NCBI RefSeq assembly: GCF_008831285.2
Contig: NC_045149.1
Location: forward strand, 7,838,417-7,902,416
DNA from: Nymphaea colorata
Lineage: Eukaryota > Streptophyta > Magnoliopsida > Nymphaeales > Nymphaeaceae
Direction: 5' to 3'
Length of the DNA stretch: 64,000 nucleotides
Shown in pieces: positions 1 through 12,159 of the stretch. Below the pieces are notes generated by a model. That model ran no database searches and was not told the DNA's origin. It saw nothing but the letters and a program-made list of their open reading frames with translations. Within the stretch, counting starts at the first letter, position 1; the number at the start of each line of letters is the position of its first letter. The position numbers and the translations under genes are program-made.

Positions 1-607
1 CTCAACGTCTAATGATGCAACAAAAGATGAGTTCAAATTTTGGAAGTCACTTGAAAATCTATTAAATTCGAAGTTGTTAAATTGAAAAATGAAATGCATT
101 AGCTGCGATTTTTTTCAAAATCATCTTCATCACTCTGAATTGCATGTTGTCTTTTTTGTCTTTCAGCCTCTTAATCAAGAATCTGTTTGTAATCAAGAAC
201 CTTTTTGGGATTGGGGCAATGATGCAGTTAATAAGGTAAAATGGTTGAAAACCTCTCAATCAATAGTTTTTTTCATGAAAAATGTTAAAAATACAAAATC
301 TAAGTCAACAAATTTTTCATAAAAAATGTCAAAAATGCAGAATCTTAGTGCAAATTATCTATTATGATTATATTTTTTGTGGACAGTTTATAATCGCGTT
401 CCACCGTTGCAGGTAAAAAAAAAAAAAAACATAACACATAAATAATTTTATAAAAAACCGAAACTCAGCTGCCCGATTTTTGAATTATAAGAAAAATATG
501 ACATTAAATAGAAAAAGCTTTGTTGGTAGTAATGCTTAGCCTAAGAAATTCGTTTTTTCTCTTATTAATTAAATTTCGCCGTTCATTATTGTCGAGGCGC
601 GGTCGGG
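1..607. other. Upstream flank, no confident gene
   Basis: AT-rich DNA with several runs of A and T. It holds one exon-like segment (167-235, listed separately) and otherwise nothing I can assign. The sequence turns abruptly GC-rich from about 580 onward, which fits the promoter-proximal or 5' UTR region of the gene starting at 747. A TATA-like string lies near 446-455, but its spacing to any transcription start is unknown. Confidence 0.4.
167..235 (+). other. Exon-like segment, unidentified
   Basis: A pyrimidine-rich stretch ending in TTTCAG precedes a 69-nt open segment of 23 codons, closed by AAG followed by a good donor, GTAAAA. The peptide contains the run EPFWDWGNDAVNK, which looks protein-like. 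I do not recognise the family. It could be an internal exon of a gene that starts left of the window, or chance. No downstream partner exon was found before the beta-amylase gene. Confidence 0.22.
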
Positions 608-891
608 ATGAGGGGAAAGGTCCGGGAGGTAGGGCCCACTCGGGGGCACCACCATTGTAGGAGGCTGCGCTCCGTCCCCGGCCTCCGCCTTTAATTAGGT
701 GGCCAGACGGCGAGATGGGAGTAGCGCGGGGTGGAAGTTCGCGGCCATGGACGTCAAGTCCGACTTCGATCCCGGCAACGATCCGGACGATCTGGACCAC
801 TTCCACCACCAACAGCACCACCAGCAAAGACGTCCCCGGGGCTTCGCGGCCGCCGCAGCCGCGGCGTCCGCCGGCGGGGCAGCGGCTGTAG
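608..891 (+). promoter_or_regulatory. Two upstream ATGs before BAM8 start
   Basis: ATG at 608 opens a 28-codon frame that stops at 692-694. ATG at 715 opens a second frame of 58 codons stopping at 889-891, thus overlapping the main coding region out of frame. Both lie in the GC-rich segment just before the main ATG at 747, which has a strong context (GCC before ATGG). They matter only if transcription starts upstream of them, which the sequence alone cannot show. Confidence 0.3.
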
Positions 892-3800
892 CCGGCGGTA
901 AAGGCAACAAGGAGAGGGAGAGGGAGAGGGAGAAGGAGCGCACTAAGCTCCGGGAGCGGCACCGGCGGGCTATCACCTCCAGGATGCTCGCCGGCCTCCG
1001 TCAGCACGGGAACTTCACCCTGCCCGCCCGCTCCGACATGAACGACGTGCTTGCGGCCCTGGCGCGCGAGGCGGGTTGGACAGTCGAGGGTGACGGCACC
1101 ACCTACCGCTCCAACCCTCCCTCCGTAAGCTGTCCGCGGTTTCTTCCCGCCGCTTTTTTTTCTTGCTTGCCCCCGCCCCCCTTCTCGGAAGATATGCTTA
1201 ATTCGAGGCGAAGGCCAGGCTTTTGTAGCCCTAAACCTACTCTCCCTGTCTCAGCACGCTTCCATGTGGCAATTTGGAACTAAAGCTAATGGTTACAGTG
1301 ATCAGATCTTGTCCTTCATCCTCTCCCGAGTTTTGCTGCGTGTGTTCGTTGTTTTGACTAGCGAAGTAGAACTCATATATTCTAATTATGGATTTTGTCA
1401 CTACATTGAAAATTCCTCATTTCTTCCCTATCGGATGGATCTCGCTCCCTAATGTGGCATGTGTGCTATTATGTAACTGAGTTATCGAAATAACAAAGCA
1501 GTCCTAGGACGCTTATGATCATACTGTGCTTATTAGGATCAACACTTGTGCCATTCTAATGATGTAGACTGCAGTATTTCACGTTATAAATATATCCCAC
1601 TGAGCAAACTGTTCATGTGATTGGCTTTCTGAGCTTCCTTTCGCTAGAGTTGTGGTTGCGTGGGTTTACTGGAGAAGCACACACATGTATTTACCTATAT
1701 ACACTATTTTTATCGATGTTGAGACTCTGACACCTGTAACTGCATCTCCTCTGATTGACATTTCTGACAGTGGTGTTGTTGTCTTCCTAACATTTCAACG
1801 TGATTGGTTCTGCATTTCTATATCTTCAGCGACAGGGTGTTGCTTTCTTATCTTGATTTTTAGCTTGTGACTTGGTTGCTCTTTCCTTTCTGCAGGCACC
1901 ATTTCCTATGAGGAATATTGACAGTCCCTTATCAGGTTCCGCTTTGAAAAGCTGTACCGTTAAAACTTCACTGGCCTGTCCGCCCGTTGCTCTTAGAATG
2001 GATGACAGCTTGTCCCCAGCATCTCTTGATTCTGCTGCTGTTGCAGACAGAGACCTGAAGAGTGAGAAATTTGCACATTCTAGCCCTATAAATTCACCTG
2101 AATGTCTTGATGCTGATCAGGCAAGCATGTAATTACTGCATATGTGATTTGAGAAGTTTGTTTGATTTTTGATTTCTGAATAATCACGGCTAAGTTAGCT
2201 CTTCAGTCATCCTAATCGATGTTTTGGGAAACAAAAAAAGTATATATTTTTTTGCTTTAGATTACATGTGAGCTGCTATCTAGTTGCAAGTGGTCTAGAC
2301 GTACACGATTGTGGGAAATACACAAACGCTGCACTACAGAATAACCTGGCTGTCGGCATCCTGCTCAGAGTGCGGGTGTTGACAGGCTGGTTTTATGTAC
2401 ACACTGCTTGTACTGCAACTGACGATACAGGATTCATAAGAAAGCAGGAAGCATCCATATCAGATACATTAAGATTCAATTATGATCTGGAATATTGAGG
2501 CAGAAGCATGTAAATTTTATTAATTACAGGATATGTATACTGTAAAAATCAAGTGTGCTTTTTCCTATAGTGAATTTGTGATGACTTGTTACCAGCCCCT
2601 CAGAGTTGGGTCCTGTCCGAAATGACCTGGCAGTGATGGAGCCCTGGCCTGTTAATGCCGTGGCTTATGAGGAATGGTTATGGTATTTGTTTGTCCAATT
2701 TTCTGAAACCCTGTTTCAAACTCTGCAAGCTTGAGCAGGTTGTTAAGTGGAAAATGTCAGTAAGTCCTCCTTTAATAAGTTAGATGCACAACCATGGCTG
2801 TTAGATGCATACGGTAACTAAATTTGGGATGCTCAAAAATACCATGTTATGGAGTCAAAGTATCAGAAGCAAACAACAACCAATTACATAAGCATAAAAT
2901 AGCCAAGAAGCAAGATACTAAGTTGCTATGATATTCATTACTATAAAAAAGTAACATAGTCCACTAGGTGACAAACAAGAAGCCAAACTTATGTCACAAG
3001 ACCCAGAACACAATGTAAGGTGACTTAACAAATAGGGAAACTGAAAACATTTACCAAGTTGAAGTTTAAAATAAATATTAAGTGCTATAATTATCAGGGC
3101 TACGGTTTTGAGGGGGATCTGGCCGAAAGACTGGCCGGCACCCACCCGATTTAAGGCACAGAGAAATTAATAGAGTACAAACCGTATCTTCAAGCTTTAC
3201 CTTATTTGGATCGTTAAGAGGGCGATTGCGGAGTCATGGTTTTAAGAGAGAGAAAGTGGTCCTGGTGTGTTCCCTCTTTTTGGATTTTCAAAAGAAAATT
3301 TTAATGTTTTAAAGAATCATGGAATAGCCTATGGCATATGGGCCCCTTAAAAATTTTAGAAATCATGATTGGACCCTCCTGCTCTGCTCCTGTCTATCAT
3401 CATATTTTCTTCTCTCTTTCTCATTGACATAATCTCAAGTATATGTCTTCCATGTTGGTGTCTTTGGCTTTTTGTCCACATTTTTCTACTATGCATTTTC
3501 TTTATTCAGCATGGCCAAACTCTTACCGAATATATTCACATGGTATGGCATTGTTAGCTAACTCTTTGGGTCAATGTCTTATGTATGCCTTTATGTTGAC
3601 AACTTTTGCAATTGTACTTAAAATTATACCATAATATGAACTATTTTTGCCTCATATACTTTGAAGCAAATAATAGGTCACTGAGTCTTTTGAATGAAAT
3701 GAACTTTAAAAAAGTTGACTCTACGTAAATACATACATATATGTTACACACACACACTTTGTGTACAAAATACAAATAACTGAGAAAATTATGAAATATG

Positions 3801-4058
3801 AGTTTTCTACTAATTTCCTTGCAGAAGCATTGATAAAATTTAAAATGATTATTTTAGGTGTGAAAAATAAACCTAATAAAAGTTTAAAATATATTAAAAA
3901 ATGTCTTTTACAAAAATTCATGAAATCTGATGACATCTCATTATCGTGATAATTTCATTTGGTAATATTTTTAAGATATTAGGATAAATTCTAGCTTTTT
4001 CATCCTACTTGTTTTTAGTGTTGTTATGCAATATCTCAGAATATTTCTGATATTTGTT

Positions 4059-4156
<98 letters not shown>

Positions 4157-7100
4157 GAGCTGAAATCCTTCGGCCATCCATCCCTCTAGCCTCTGACACG
4201 TACAGCCTGATGCAATGAATTGGCTGTGTGTGTGTGAGAGGCCGGAGGCATCCAGACGGCTAGGGAATCAAACACCTGGTGAAGAAATCCTGAACTTCAT
4301 TTTTTATCTTTAAAACTGAGGGAAGAATGTTGGCAGGGGAGAGATCCAGCTTTCTTCTTGATTTTGGGTTGAGAGGACATCCTGGTGAGAGTATAGGAGC
4401 ACAGTTCCAACAATCAAACATGTCCTTATCTTTGTACCTATTATTGTTGGAAGTGACCTATATTTGGTGTACAATGCATTGCTACCTAAATCAAGAAATT
4501 GGGATAGGGAACTGAACACCCAAATTGGAACTTGGGAGAAAGGATCTGCAGTTCCCCACCACACCACTTATGTGTCACCAAATAGGAGGAAGGTAGGAAG
4601 GTGGATCCGTGGAACAAGAGTTGATAATTCCTTTGGAGGAAAACTGGAAAGGAGCATTTGGCATGAGATAGATAATGAATAATTGGAGTTGGTATCATTT
4701 CAATTGCCATTACATTATTATTTTAGAACTTTTGACATAACTATAAATTAAAAGTGTGTCAAGCATGTGGAATCAGGCCTAAATTCTTCGGTTTTTTAGT
4801 AATTGTGCAAGTGGTAAAGAGAGTGTAGATGCCAGGGGCAAAAGATCTTTGATCATGATGCCTTTATCCTCTATAAGGTCAAAGCAGTGTTATCCATATC
4901 ACACGATACAACTCGTCTGGGTGAAGAAAACCCATACCCCGTGTCGGGTGTATCGTACGATACAGGGGCTGTATCGTACGATACAAAATTAAAATTTAAA
5001 AAAAGGGCCCAAGGTCCCTTTTTGCTTCATTCTTTTAAACCGAGGCCCCCTCTCTCCCTCTCTCTAAACTTATTTAAAGCCTATGAGAGGGTGAGATTTT
5101 GCTGGTTTCTCCAAAAAACCGTTGATTTGAGGAAGAAAGCATCAATTTGATGAACTTGCGATGTAGTTTACTAAACTTCACAACACTCTCAAGTCTAAAC
5201 TCGTATGTGATTGATGCTCTTTAAAGTTGTGATAGATCATGAATGTTTTAATATGTTATTTTGAATCTCTTAGTGTTTTTCATTTTTTGAATTTTTTGTT
5301 GTTATATATGCCTATGGTTTATGAATGATGAATGATGAATCATTAATGTTCTTTATGTGTAATGATTTTTTTTATATGAAATACACTTAATTTTTCTGAA
5401 TTTTGGCTATTTTTCTTGATTTTTCCTTATTTTTATGGATTTTTACTAATTTTTTAGTTTTTTAATTAAAAATCAATTTTACGATACATTACGATACAAC
5501 GTATAGGTTAGCCCAGCCGACACACGATACAGTACGCCAATGACACCATTGGGTCAAAGTAGCAAACATCTGCACGTAGTCAACTGATCTCATTGCTGCA
5601 ACTTTAAACTGTTATCTTAGTTTTAATTATGGTTAAATGTTTCTTAAATTTTCTTAGTTAACAGTTTTACGTTTAACTAAGTGGGCTTGATTGCCATAGA
5701 GGAACTCAAGACATGATGGTCTTAAGGCCTAAAAATATATTGATTGACTTTGTTGTATTATTCATTGTATGAAACATTTGTTCACTTGGTGAATGCTGAA
5801 ACTTGCTTAATGGGAAAAAACTAAGACCTTGGCATACACTCCATGTATCCAGCACAGTAGTCTTTCCTTCAACCAGATCTGGACCTCTTACATGAATTCT
5901 GATTAGCCGTTAGCCTACATCCAGGATCTTCACTTGGATGGTTCACCTAGTCAGCCAAACTTAAAGGTAAAGATTTCATGTCTCCAGTGACCCAGTCTGT
6001 GTCCCTTGAGCTGAAGCAGGTTCTGTTTCTTGTTTCTCCAAAACAGTCTTTCGTCTTTGAGGGATCTATTGTATCTTAGAATTTGGACTCATTGAGGGAC
6101 CTGGACATGTCATCATTGGTGAGGAGAAGAGAATGATACTTTTATTTGGTGGTCCCAGATGGTGGATAACCTGGAATAAAACAAATAAATTACAGACTGT
6201 TTTTGAGGACAGAAAGTCTACCTGAATTATTGCAAAGGTTCATCCATCTACAAAATTTATTTCTTGCAAATTGAGTGCTTGCTAGATAGCGGTTCCTCCT
6301 TCTCGTTACATACCATTGCAATCTTTAGTATGCAGTTCCTGCCTTTGTTTCAAAAATTACTTATGCTTGGTTTTGATTTGACAAATACGATCATTGCCTT
6401 GTGGAGAGGAAAATGTTTGTTTCGTTAGATTCACTATTTGACATTGTTTGTTTCCTGCCATCCTAGATAAAAGTGTAGTGCAGTGACCATGCTAAAGATG
6501 CTGTTCCAATGCACTTACTAAGTTCATGATGGTCCATGTGCAGCATATGCAGGATTTTTGTCATGGAGCACCGGAGAATAATATTCCTGAAAGTACATAT
6601 ATACCAGTTTATGTTATGCTGCCAGTGAGTGCTTGATCCTGATTCAGCAATCAGAAGAGTATCAATTGGAATCAGGGTGGATTGAATACTCATTTGTTTG
6701 CACACTTGTTTTCATTCATTTATGTTGCTTTCCATCAGAGTATTTAAGCCACCTCCTTTTGCCAGTTTATTTACTTTTCTTGCAAAGTTCAAATATAAAA
6801 GTTGTATTCCGCATTTAAAGTTTTATTTGCCTTTTTTTTTTCACTCCGTAGCTTGGCATTATCAATGGCTTCTGCCAGTTGGTTGATCCAGATGGCTTAC
6901 GACGTGATCTGAGGCATCTTAAGTCACTAAATGTGGATGGCGTGGTAGTAGACTGCTGGTGGGGAATTGTTGAAGGTTGGCCACAGAATTATCAGTGGTC
7001 TGGATATAGGGACCTATTTAATATTGTTCGAGAAGTGAAACTCAAATTGCAGGTTTTCTTTATTTGTTTAAGTTGGAGAAGCTTAACATCATTTTCTTTG

Positions 7101-10100
7101 CTTTAGTTTAGTGTACTAATCTATATTAAGTGGGTCATATTGGTGCATGACACTGAGTGGCTCTTTTTATTCTTTGAAGGAGAAAAAGCTATAGAACAAT
7201 TTCTTGACATATGTATTTTTTGTTTTTTGAAAGGTTGTAATGGCATTTTATGAATATGGGGGAAGTGGAGTGGGTGACATGCTAATCACACTTCCAAGGT
7301 GGATTCTAGAGATTGGAAAAGAAAACCCAGACATATTTTTCATGGATCGTGAAGGCAGACGAAATTCTGAATGTCTATCCTGGGGTGTTGATAAGGAACG
7401 GGTTTTTAAGGGAAGAACTGCAGTTGAGGTATTACTGTTAATGTATTTTAATGACATACAATATACATTTGCTCTAATAGGCATTTAGTTTCATGGTCTT
7501 TTCTATAATTATTTGTCTTTTATGGGAGGTTTCCTCCATCTTGTCTTTTATGATTGCTTATATTGAATATGGGCAGAACCCTTCTTTTCTTTGGTAGACT
7601 GCATGCAGTGACTTCGGTCAAATGCTCTTGACTAATGCAAGTCTGATTTGACTTGTATGGGAGGTTTTCACTGGCTTGTGATGTCTGATGGCTTATATTG
7701 CTACTATGTCATTGGCATGATCTTGCTTTTGTTCCTTTGAAAGCGTTTTTTTTTGTAGACTACATAATGTCACGCCTACAAGCAAATACAAGTTCTACTC
7801 TTGTAGATTATTTTCTTTGTATGCTCTGCTTTTGATTAGCAGCTTATAATTATTTTCTCCAAGTTCTTGTATCTGGAAATCTGCCGCTGACCTTTCACAT
7901 TTCTCAAATCTCCATTGGCTTTTTAATTTTCACTTAAGTTCTTGTAGGTTTATTTTGACTTCATGAGGAGCTTTCGGGTGGAGTTTGATGATTTGTTCGT
8001 AGATGGCTTTATTTCTGCTATTGAAATTGGTTTGGGTCCATCTGGAGGGCTGCAGTATCCATCATTTCCTGAAAAAATAGGGTGGAAGTATCCTGGTATT
8101 GGTGAATTTCAGGTAACAATGTCTAAGGACTGTTCTTCTGTCTGCTTGCTTTTTACCCCCTAATTTAGTTAAATTTTAATTCAAAATGATTGCAAGTGGG
8201 TACAATATTCTGCTGCTATTTTTATTGGAAAAACACATTAAACTTAAAATAACAGGGAATAAGCCAAATGAGCAACCAAATGTCCGATGGTAAAGAATCT
8301 AGGTTTCTTCCTCTGGAAGACCTTTTCGATTAAAGAGCTTCCAGTTTTGATTACTAAATCCTGATAAGTTCCTATGCACAAACTGGAATAAATGTGTATC
8401 CAGATGCCGCTGTTGTAAATGCCGTTTGCCAAGTATCTATTCTTGAACCACAATTTTGTTTATGTTATCCTATCCAGCACAGTTTTACTATATGGAATTA
8501 CAATTGACAACTTAACTTTCAATGCAGATCTGTCTTTCATATGCTAAACAAGGTCGCATTTGCATTATTTTCATTTCCATTAGAAGAATGATGATCAATA
8601 AAGTTGTTTATGTCTTTGTTTCAGTGCTATGACAAATATCTGCAGCGGAGCCTACAGAAAGCTGCAAATTTGCAAGGGCATCCAATGTGGAGTAGAGGAC
8701 CTGAAAATGCTGGCCAGTATAATTCAAAGCCTCATGAGACTGGCTTCTTTTGTAATAGGGGTGATTATGACAGTTATTATGGGCGTTTTTTCCTCCAATG
8801 GTACTCACAAGCTTTAATAGATCATGCTGATTCTGTATTATTTCTGGCTAAACTTCTGTTCGAAGACACAGAGATAGTTGTGAAGGTTCGTTCCATGTTT
8901 TTGTTTTCATGTATGCATGGTGTTCAGATAAGTTAGCAAATGTCCGCAGGTGAATGTAGTCAGCACACTCATGTTTATCTAGGGATTTTGAGGTTGCTAG
9001 GGTCTTAAGGTTGGAAATCTGTGTGGGATCCTCATGGAAATAGGAGTTTGGATCTACAAATCAACTGGTCAGAGTTGGGAAGGTTGCAACTTGGTCTGAC
9101 TAGCCTTATATTAACTTGCTGTACTTCGACCATTTCTGATTCCATTTTTTACCTTAATACGTAGAAGTCCACTTGCTGTCGTAACCTGTGATTACTGGTA
9201 TGGCTGGTTTAACTCAATCTGTGAATGACCACAAACATTTCCCGAAAACCTTCTACATTCACATAGCAGATCGAGTCTTTACGTGTTGAGGTTTGCTTTT
9301 CAAGCAGATTCCAGCGGTGTACTGGTGGTACAGAACTGCTAGTCATGCAGCAGAGTTGACTGCAGGTTTTTATAACTCTTCTCACCGAGATGGCTATGCT
9401 GCTATATTTGACATTCTCAAGAAGCACTCTGTGACAGCAAAGTTTGCCTACTCTAGCTTGCACCCTTATCAGGAGACTGATGAAGCAATGTCAGATTCTG
9501 AGGGCTTGACCTGGCAGGTGAGAAAAAACCCTCAATATTGTCCTCGCTAATAGGAATTGTTATGCTATTATATTCTGGGAACCTTTTAGTTTGTTTGCAT
9601 TGCACTGGAAATGGGAATTTCTCTGCAGAAAGAAGCAGCATTTTAGCTGCACTAGCATGTGATGAAAACATGGTCCATTTCTCTGACAAAAGGAACAAGG
9701 GACAGTGGGTTTTTCACTTTTTCTGCTTTCCAAATCCTCTGAGATGTTGACTTGCCCGAGAGATGGATTTACAATGATTAGGATAATGTAAAAGAAGCTG
9801 TCAGATCTCAATGTGATTCCACTTCCATACTTATTTGCATCATTTACTTTTTCCCTCCATTAATTGGCTCTACTTCTCCGTTAACTGCCCAGTGAAATAG
9901 ATTTTCTCAAAGTGAATGTTTATTTTTGCAGGTTATGAACTCAGCTTGGGATCAAGGAGTAGCTGTGGCTGGACAAAATGCTTTTCCTTGTTTCGACAGA
10001 GATAGCTATGCCAGGATTCTAGAAACAGCAAAGCATATGAACAGCCCTGATCATCGCCATCTTTCATCATTCACATATTTAAGGATGTCTTCCTTACTGA

Positions 10101-10201
10101 TGCAGAGAGCATACTCTTCTGAGTTTGAACATTTTGTGGAGTGCATGCATGGCAATGACGTGGCTCTGAGACATTGTTCAATGACTATGAACACCAATTA
10201 G
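747..10201 (+). CDS. BAM8: BZR1-type beta-amylase, BAM8-like (9 exons)
   Basis: Exons: 747-1124, 1896-2120, 6544-6624, 6852-7052, 7234-7428, 7948-8112, 8625-8885, 9308-9517, 9932-10201; all joins are phase 0, giving 661 aa. Residues 1-51 are a His/Gln then Ala-rich lead; about 52-126 form the BES1/BZR1 DNA-binding domain (basic run and RERHRRAI). Residues from about 218 to 655 are a glycosyl hydrolase 14 (beta-amylase) barrel: WWGIVEG, GVGD loop, [18 protein letters not shown]. The first catalytic Glu (soybean E186) aligns with Gly394 (codon 8047-8049) and the second (E380) with Ser552 (9455-9457), so hydrolysis is unlikely. Known BAM7/BAM8 proteins are nuclear transcription regulators that need the amylase fold. 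Start chosen at 747 because it is the first in-frame ATG. Intron 2 begins GC rather than GT. The acceptor of exon 3 could instead be nine bases further in (6553). BAM8 rather than BAM7 is an inference from the altered second site. Confidence 0.88.
4063..4156. repeat. Compound microsatellite (AC)n(AT)n(AG)n
   Basis: About 22 AC units, 17 AT units and 8 AG units in direct succession, inside intron 2 of the BAM8-like gene. Likely length-variable. Confidence 0.95.
4886..5555 (+). repeat. Dispersed repeat with TATCGTACGATA palindrome, copy 1
   Basis: Lies in intron 2 of the BAM8-like gene. The left part carries two copies of the self-complementary string TATCGTACGATA. The middle is a T-rich block of repeated GATTTTT-like words. 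The right end has ACGATACATTACGATACA, then CGTATAGGT and ACACGATACAGTACGCC. The same right end and T-rich block recur at about 31005-31601, which defines a family. I recognise no coding region in this copy. Confidence 0.65.
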
Positions 10202-11127
10202 AGTTGAGAAGTTGCCGACCTACTGCAATGGCACCCATCACTACTTATGAAAGACATTGATGAGAGGCACGAGTCAATTGGAGGCACAAACTGAGATGGG
10301 CTACTTGCTAGCTCGCTGCTCATGCTAGTTCATGGTCTGCTGTTGCTGATTACCAATTTTCTCCATTCATTCATATTCCAAGAAGTCACAGTTGCAAAAT
10401 TGGTGGAACCTTCTTCTTAGGGATCATCTGCAATGAATCATCCCTTCAGCCTGAATTCCTATAATCAAATGATGAGACAGTCGATGATGGATCTACAGTA
10501 TGTAAAAGTGCCCTTCACATTATGCATCCTGTATTGAGTCTCCGTGTAATATTTCCTAACCTCTTCTGATCAATTATTCGTCATTTGTAGTACTACTACA
10601 TAGACTCAAACAAAGAGTGCTGCAAGTGATGTATCATGATTTATGACCACCATATGTTTTCCTCATACATACAAACTCCTCAGGATCCATTTCTGTTTTG
10701 GTCCCACTTATGCCCTCACTAAACTGGTTGTTGGTATTTCTTTCTCGATCTAATGCATTAGGTATTATTTTTTTATATTCCTAAAGTGTGCATTTTGTTA
10801 CCAGAAGATGTTGAGTGTTCTACTACCGAATTGAAGCACAACCCGAGCTATTGAAATTCTGAGATGGGAAATAATATGATAACATGCTTTACAGACGAAC
10901 TACAATATGCACATACGCCGATTGAAAGGTTGGTGTTTTCTTTTGTTACTCACCCGAGCACGGTGGAGCTTGTGTTTTGAAAATTTGAAAGAAAACCAAC
11001 CTGTTTTTTTTTCCCATATTATTGCCTACCTTCTCATCACGATGTTTCTTATAGGTTCTTATTCTTCATGGCACTCATGTCTCATGTAAATCCACATTTT
11101 TGCTTTGTGCATAGCCATTGCTATTTG
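10202..11127 (+). other. 3' flank of BAM8-like gene
   Basis: No coding signal. The first 400 or so bases probably contain the 3' UTR and polyadenylation site; TGTAATATTT at about 10543 is a possible far-upstream/poly(A) element but not decisive. The rest is unremarkable AT-rich spacer. Confidence 0.4.
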
Positions 11128-11300
11128 GGGTGTGTTTGGATGACATCCGAAATTTGAAAAAATTAATTTTGTGAAAAAAATGGGTTTTAATCAATGTTTA
11201 AGAATTGGTTTGTGTGTTTGCCTCTTTTGGAAGCCAGGTTTTCTGAAAACTCATTTTCGAGAAAACTTGATTTTGACATCACTCAAACACTCCAAAGATG
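11128..11300. repeat. MITE-like segment (candidate)
   Basis: The left edge reads GGGGTGTGTTTGGATGACATC; the right edge, read on the other strand, gives GGAGTGTTTGAGTGATGTC. These imperfect inverted ends enclose about 170 bp without coding capacity, as in small non-autonomous DNA transposons of the hAT type. I could not define a clean 8-bp target duplication, so this is a candidate only. Confidence 0.35.
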
Positions 11301-11554
11301 CTGTTTTGAAATCTCATTAACACTACCCTAACTTTACATTTTTAAACATGGAGCGAAAAGCAAAACTGAATTTTGAATTGTCAATTTTGCCTCTTCACAT
11401 GAAAGGCTTTCATCTCAGCTCAGTGGCTTGAAACTAAGACCCATTTCTAGGCAGCACCTAATCATCTAAATTGTAGGATTTTTTCAACCAGCAAAGCAAT
11501 TGATGCGCCTCTCGGTTTTACCTCAGTAGCTGCATAACTGCCCCAAGCACAACG

Positions 11555-12155
11555 ATAGGTACAAGGCCCGGTCGGGTCCGGGTTCGGGCCGAGAAAACGG
11601 CTCGGCGGGCCGGGCCCGGGCCTGATGTGCGGCTCGGGTCGGCTCGGCCCGGTCCGTTTATAATTTAAAAAATAAATTATTATTTTTTTAAATTTAATAA
11701 TATGTATTTTATTATTAAAAATATATTTTATATTACTAAAAAATTATAATTAAAAAATATTTTTTTTATTACCAAATGTGCCGGGCCGGGACCCGGGCTA
11801 TCGGTCCAGCCCGGCTCGTTGCTCAGGTCTACACAACGATACCTGATTGGAAGTTAAACATAAGCCTGGACATTGGGTCGACCTGGCCTGACAACCGAAA
11901 TCTGGGCCCGACAATGAAAACCCGAGCCTGACCTTAGCCCGATTAAAATAAAAATATATATTTTTAATATAATAATATATAGGTATAATTAATCATAATA
12001 AAATATTATAATTATACATATAAATTCATATAATAAATATTTAAGAAATATTGGGCCCACCCATCTGGCCCAATAAATTATCAGGCTGGACCGGTGCCCT
12101 TTTTCTCGGGCCGAGTACCGGGTACTCGTCGATAGTCCGGCCAGGTGCCCAGGCT
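11555..12155. repeat. GC-armed, AT-cored repeat pair
   Basis: Two consecutive units. Each has GC-rich arms built of GGGCCGGGCCCGGG-like words and a core of almost pure A/T. Unit 1 spans about 11555-11840 (arms 11560-11660 and 11780-11835); unit 2 about 11870-12155 (arms 11875-11945 and 12050-12150). The arms of a unit are roughly complementary, so each could fold into a long stem. No coding capacity. The base composition is unlike anything else in the window. Confidence 0.55.
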
Positions 12156-12159
12156 TAGT

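Noticed and set aside
699-746. Start of the BAM8 protein at a GTG at 699
   Set aside because: Nuclear plant genes start at ATG; the ATG at 747 has a strong context and the upstream frame begins with no ATG.
504-1007. Minus-strand open frames opposite BAM8 exon 1
   Set aside because: Low-complexity Leu/Ser/Pro translation arising from a GC-rich sense exon; no independent support.
2268-2498. Open frame after the exon 2 region as a possible BAM8 exon
   Set aside because: Its peptide has no beta-amylase similarity and no phase-compatible splice that keeps the reading frame into exon 3.
3971-4199. Tyr-Ile and Cys-Val repeat peptides from microsatellites
   Set aside because: Pure translation of dinucleotide tracts; the same applies to frames at 37939-38155 and 60675-60952.
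4327-4682. Overlapping plus-strand frames as a gene
   Set aside because: Composition does not look like protein, no family recognised, and the region is inside a repeat-rich intron.
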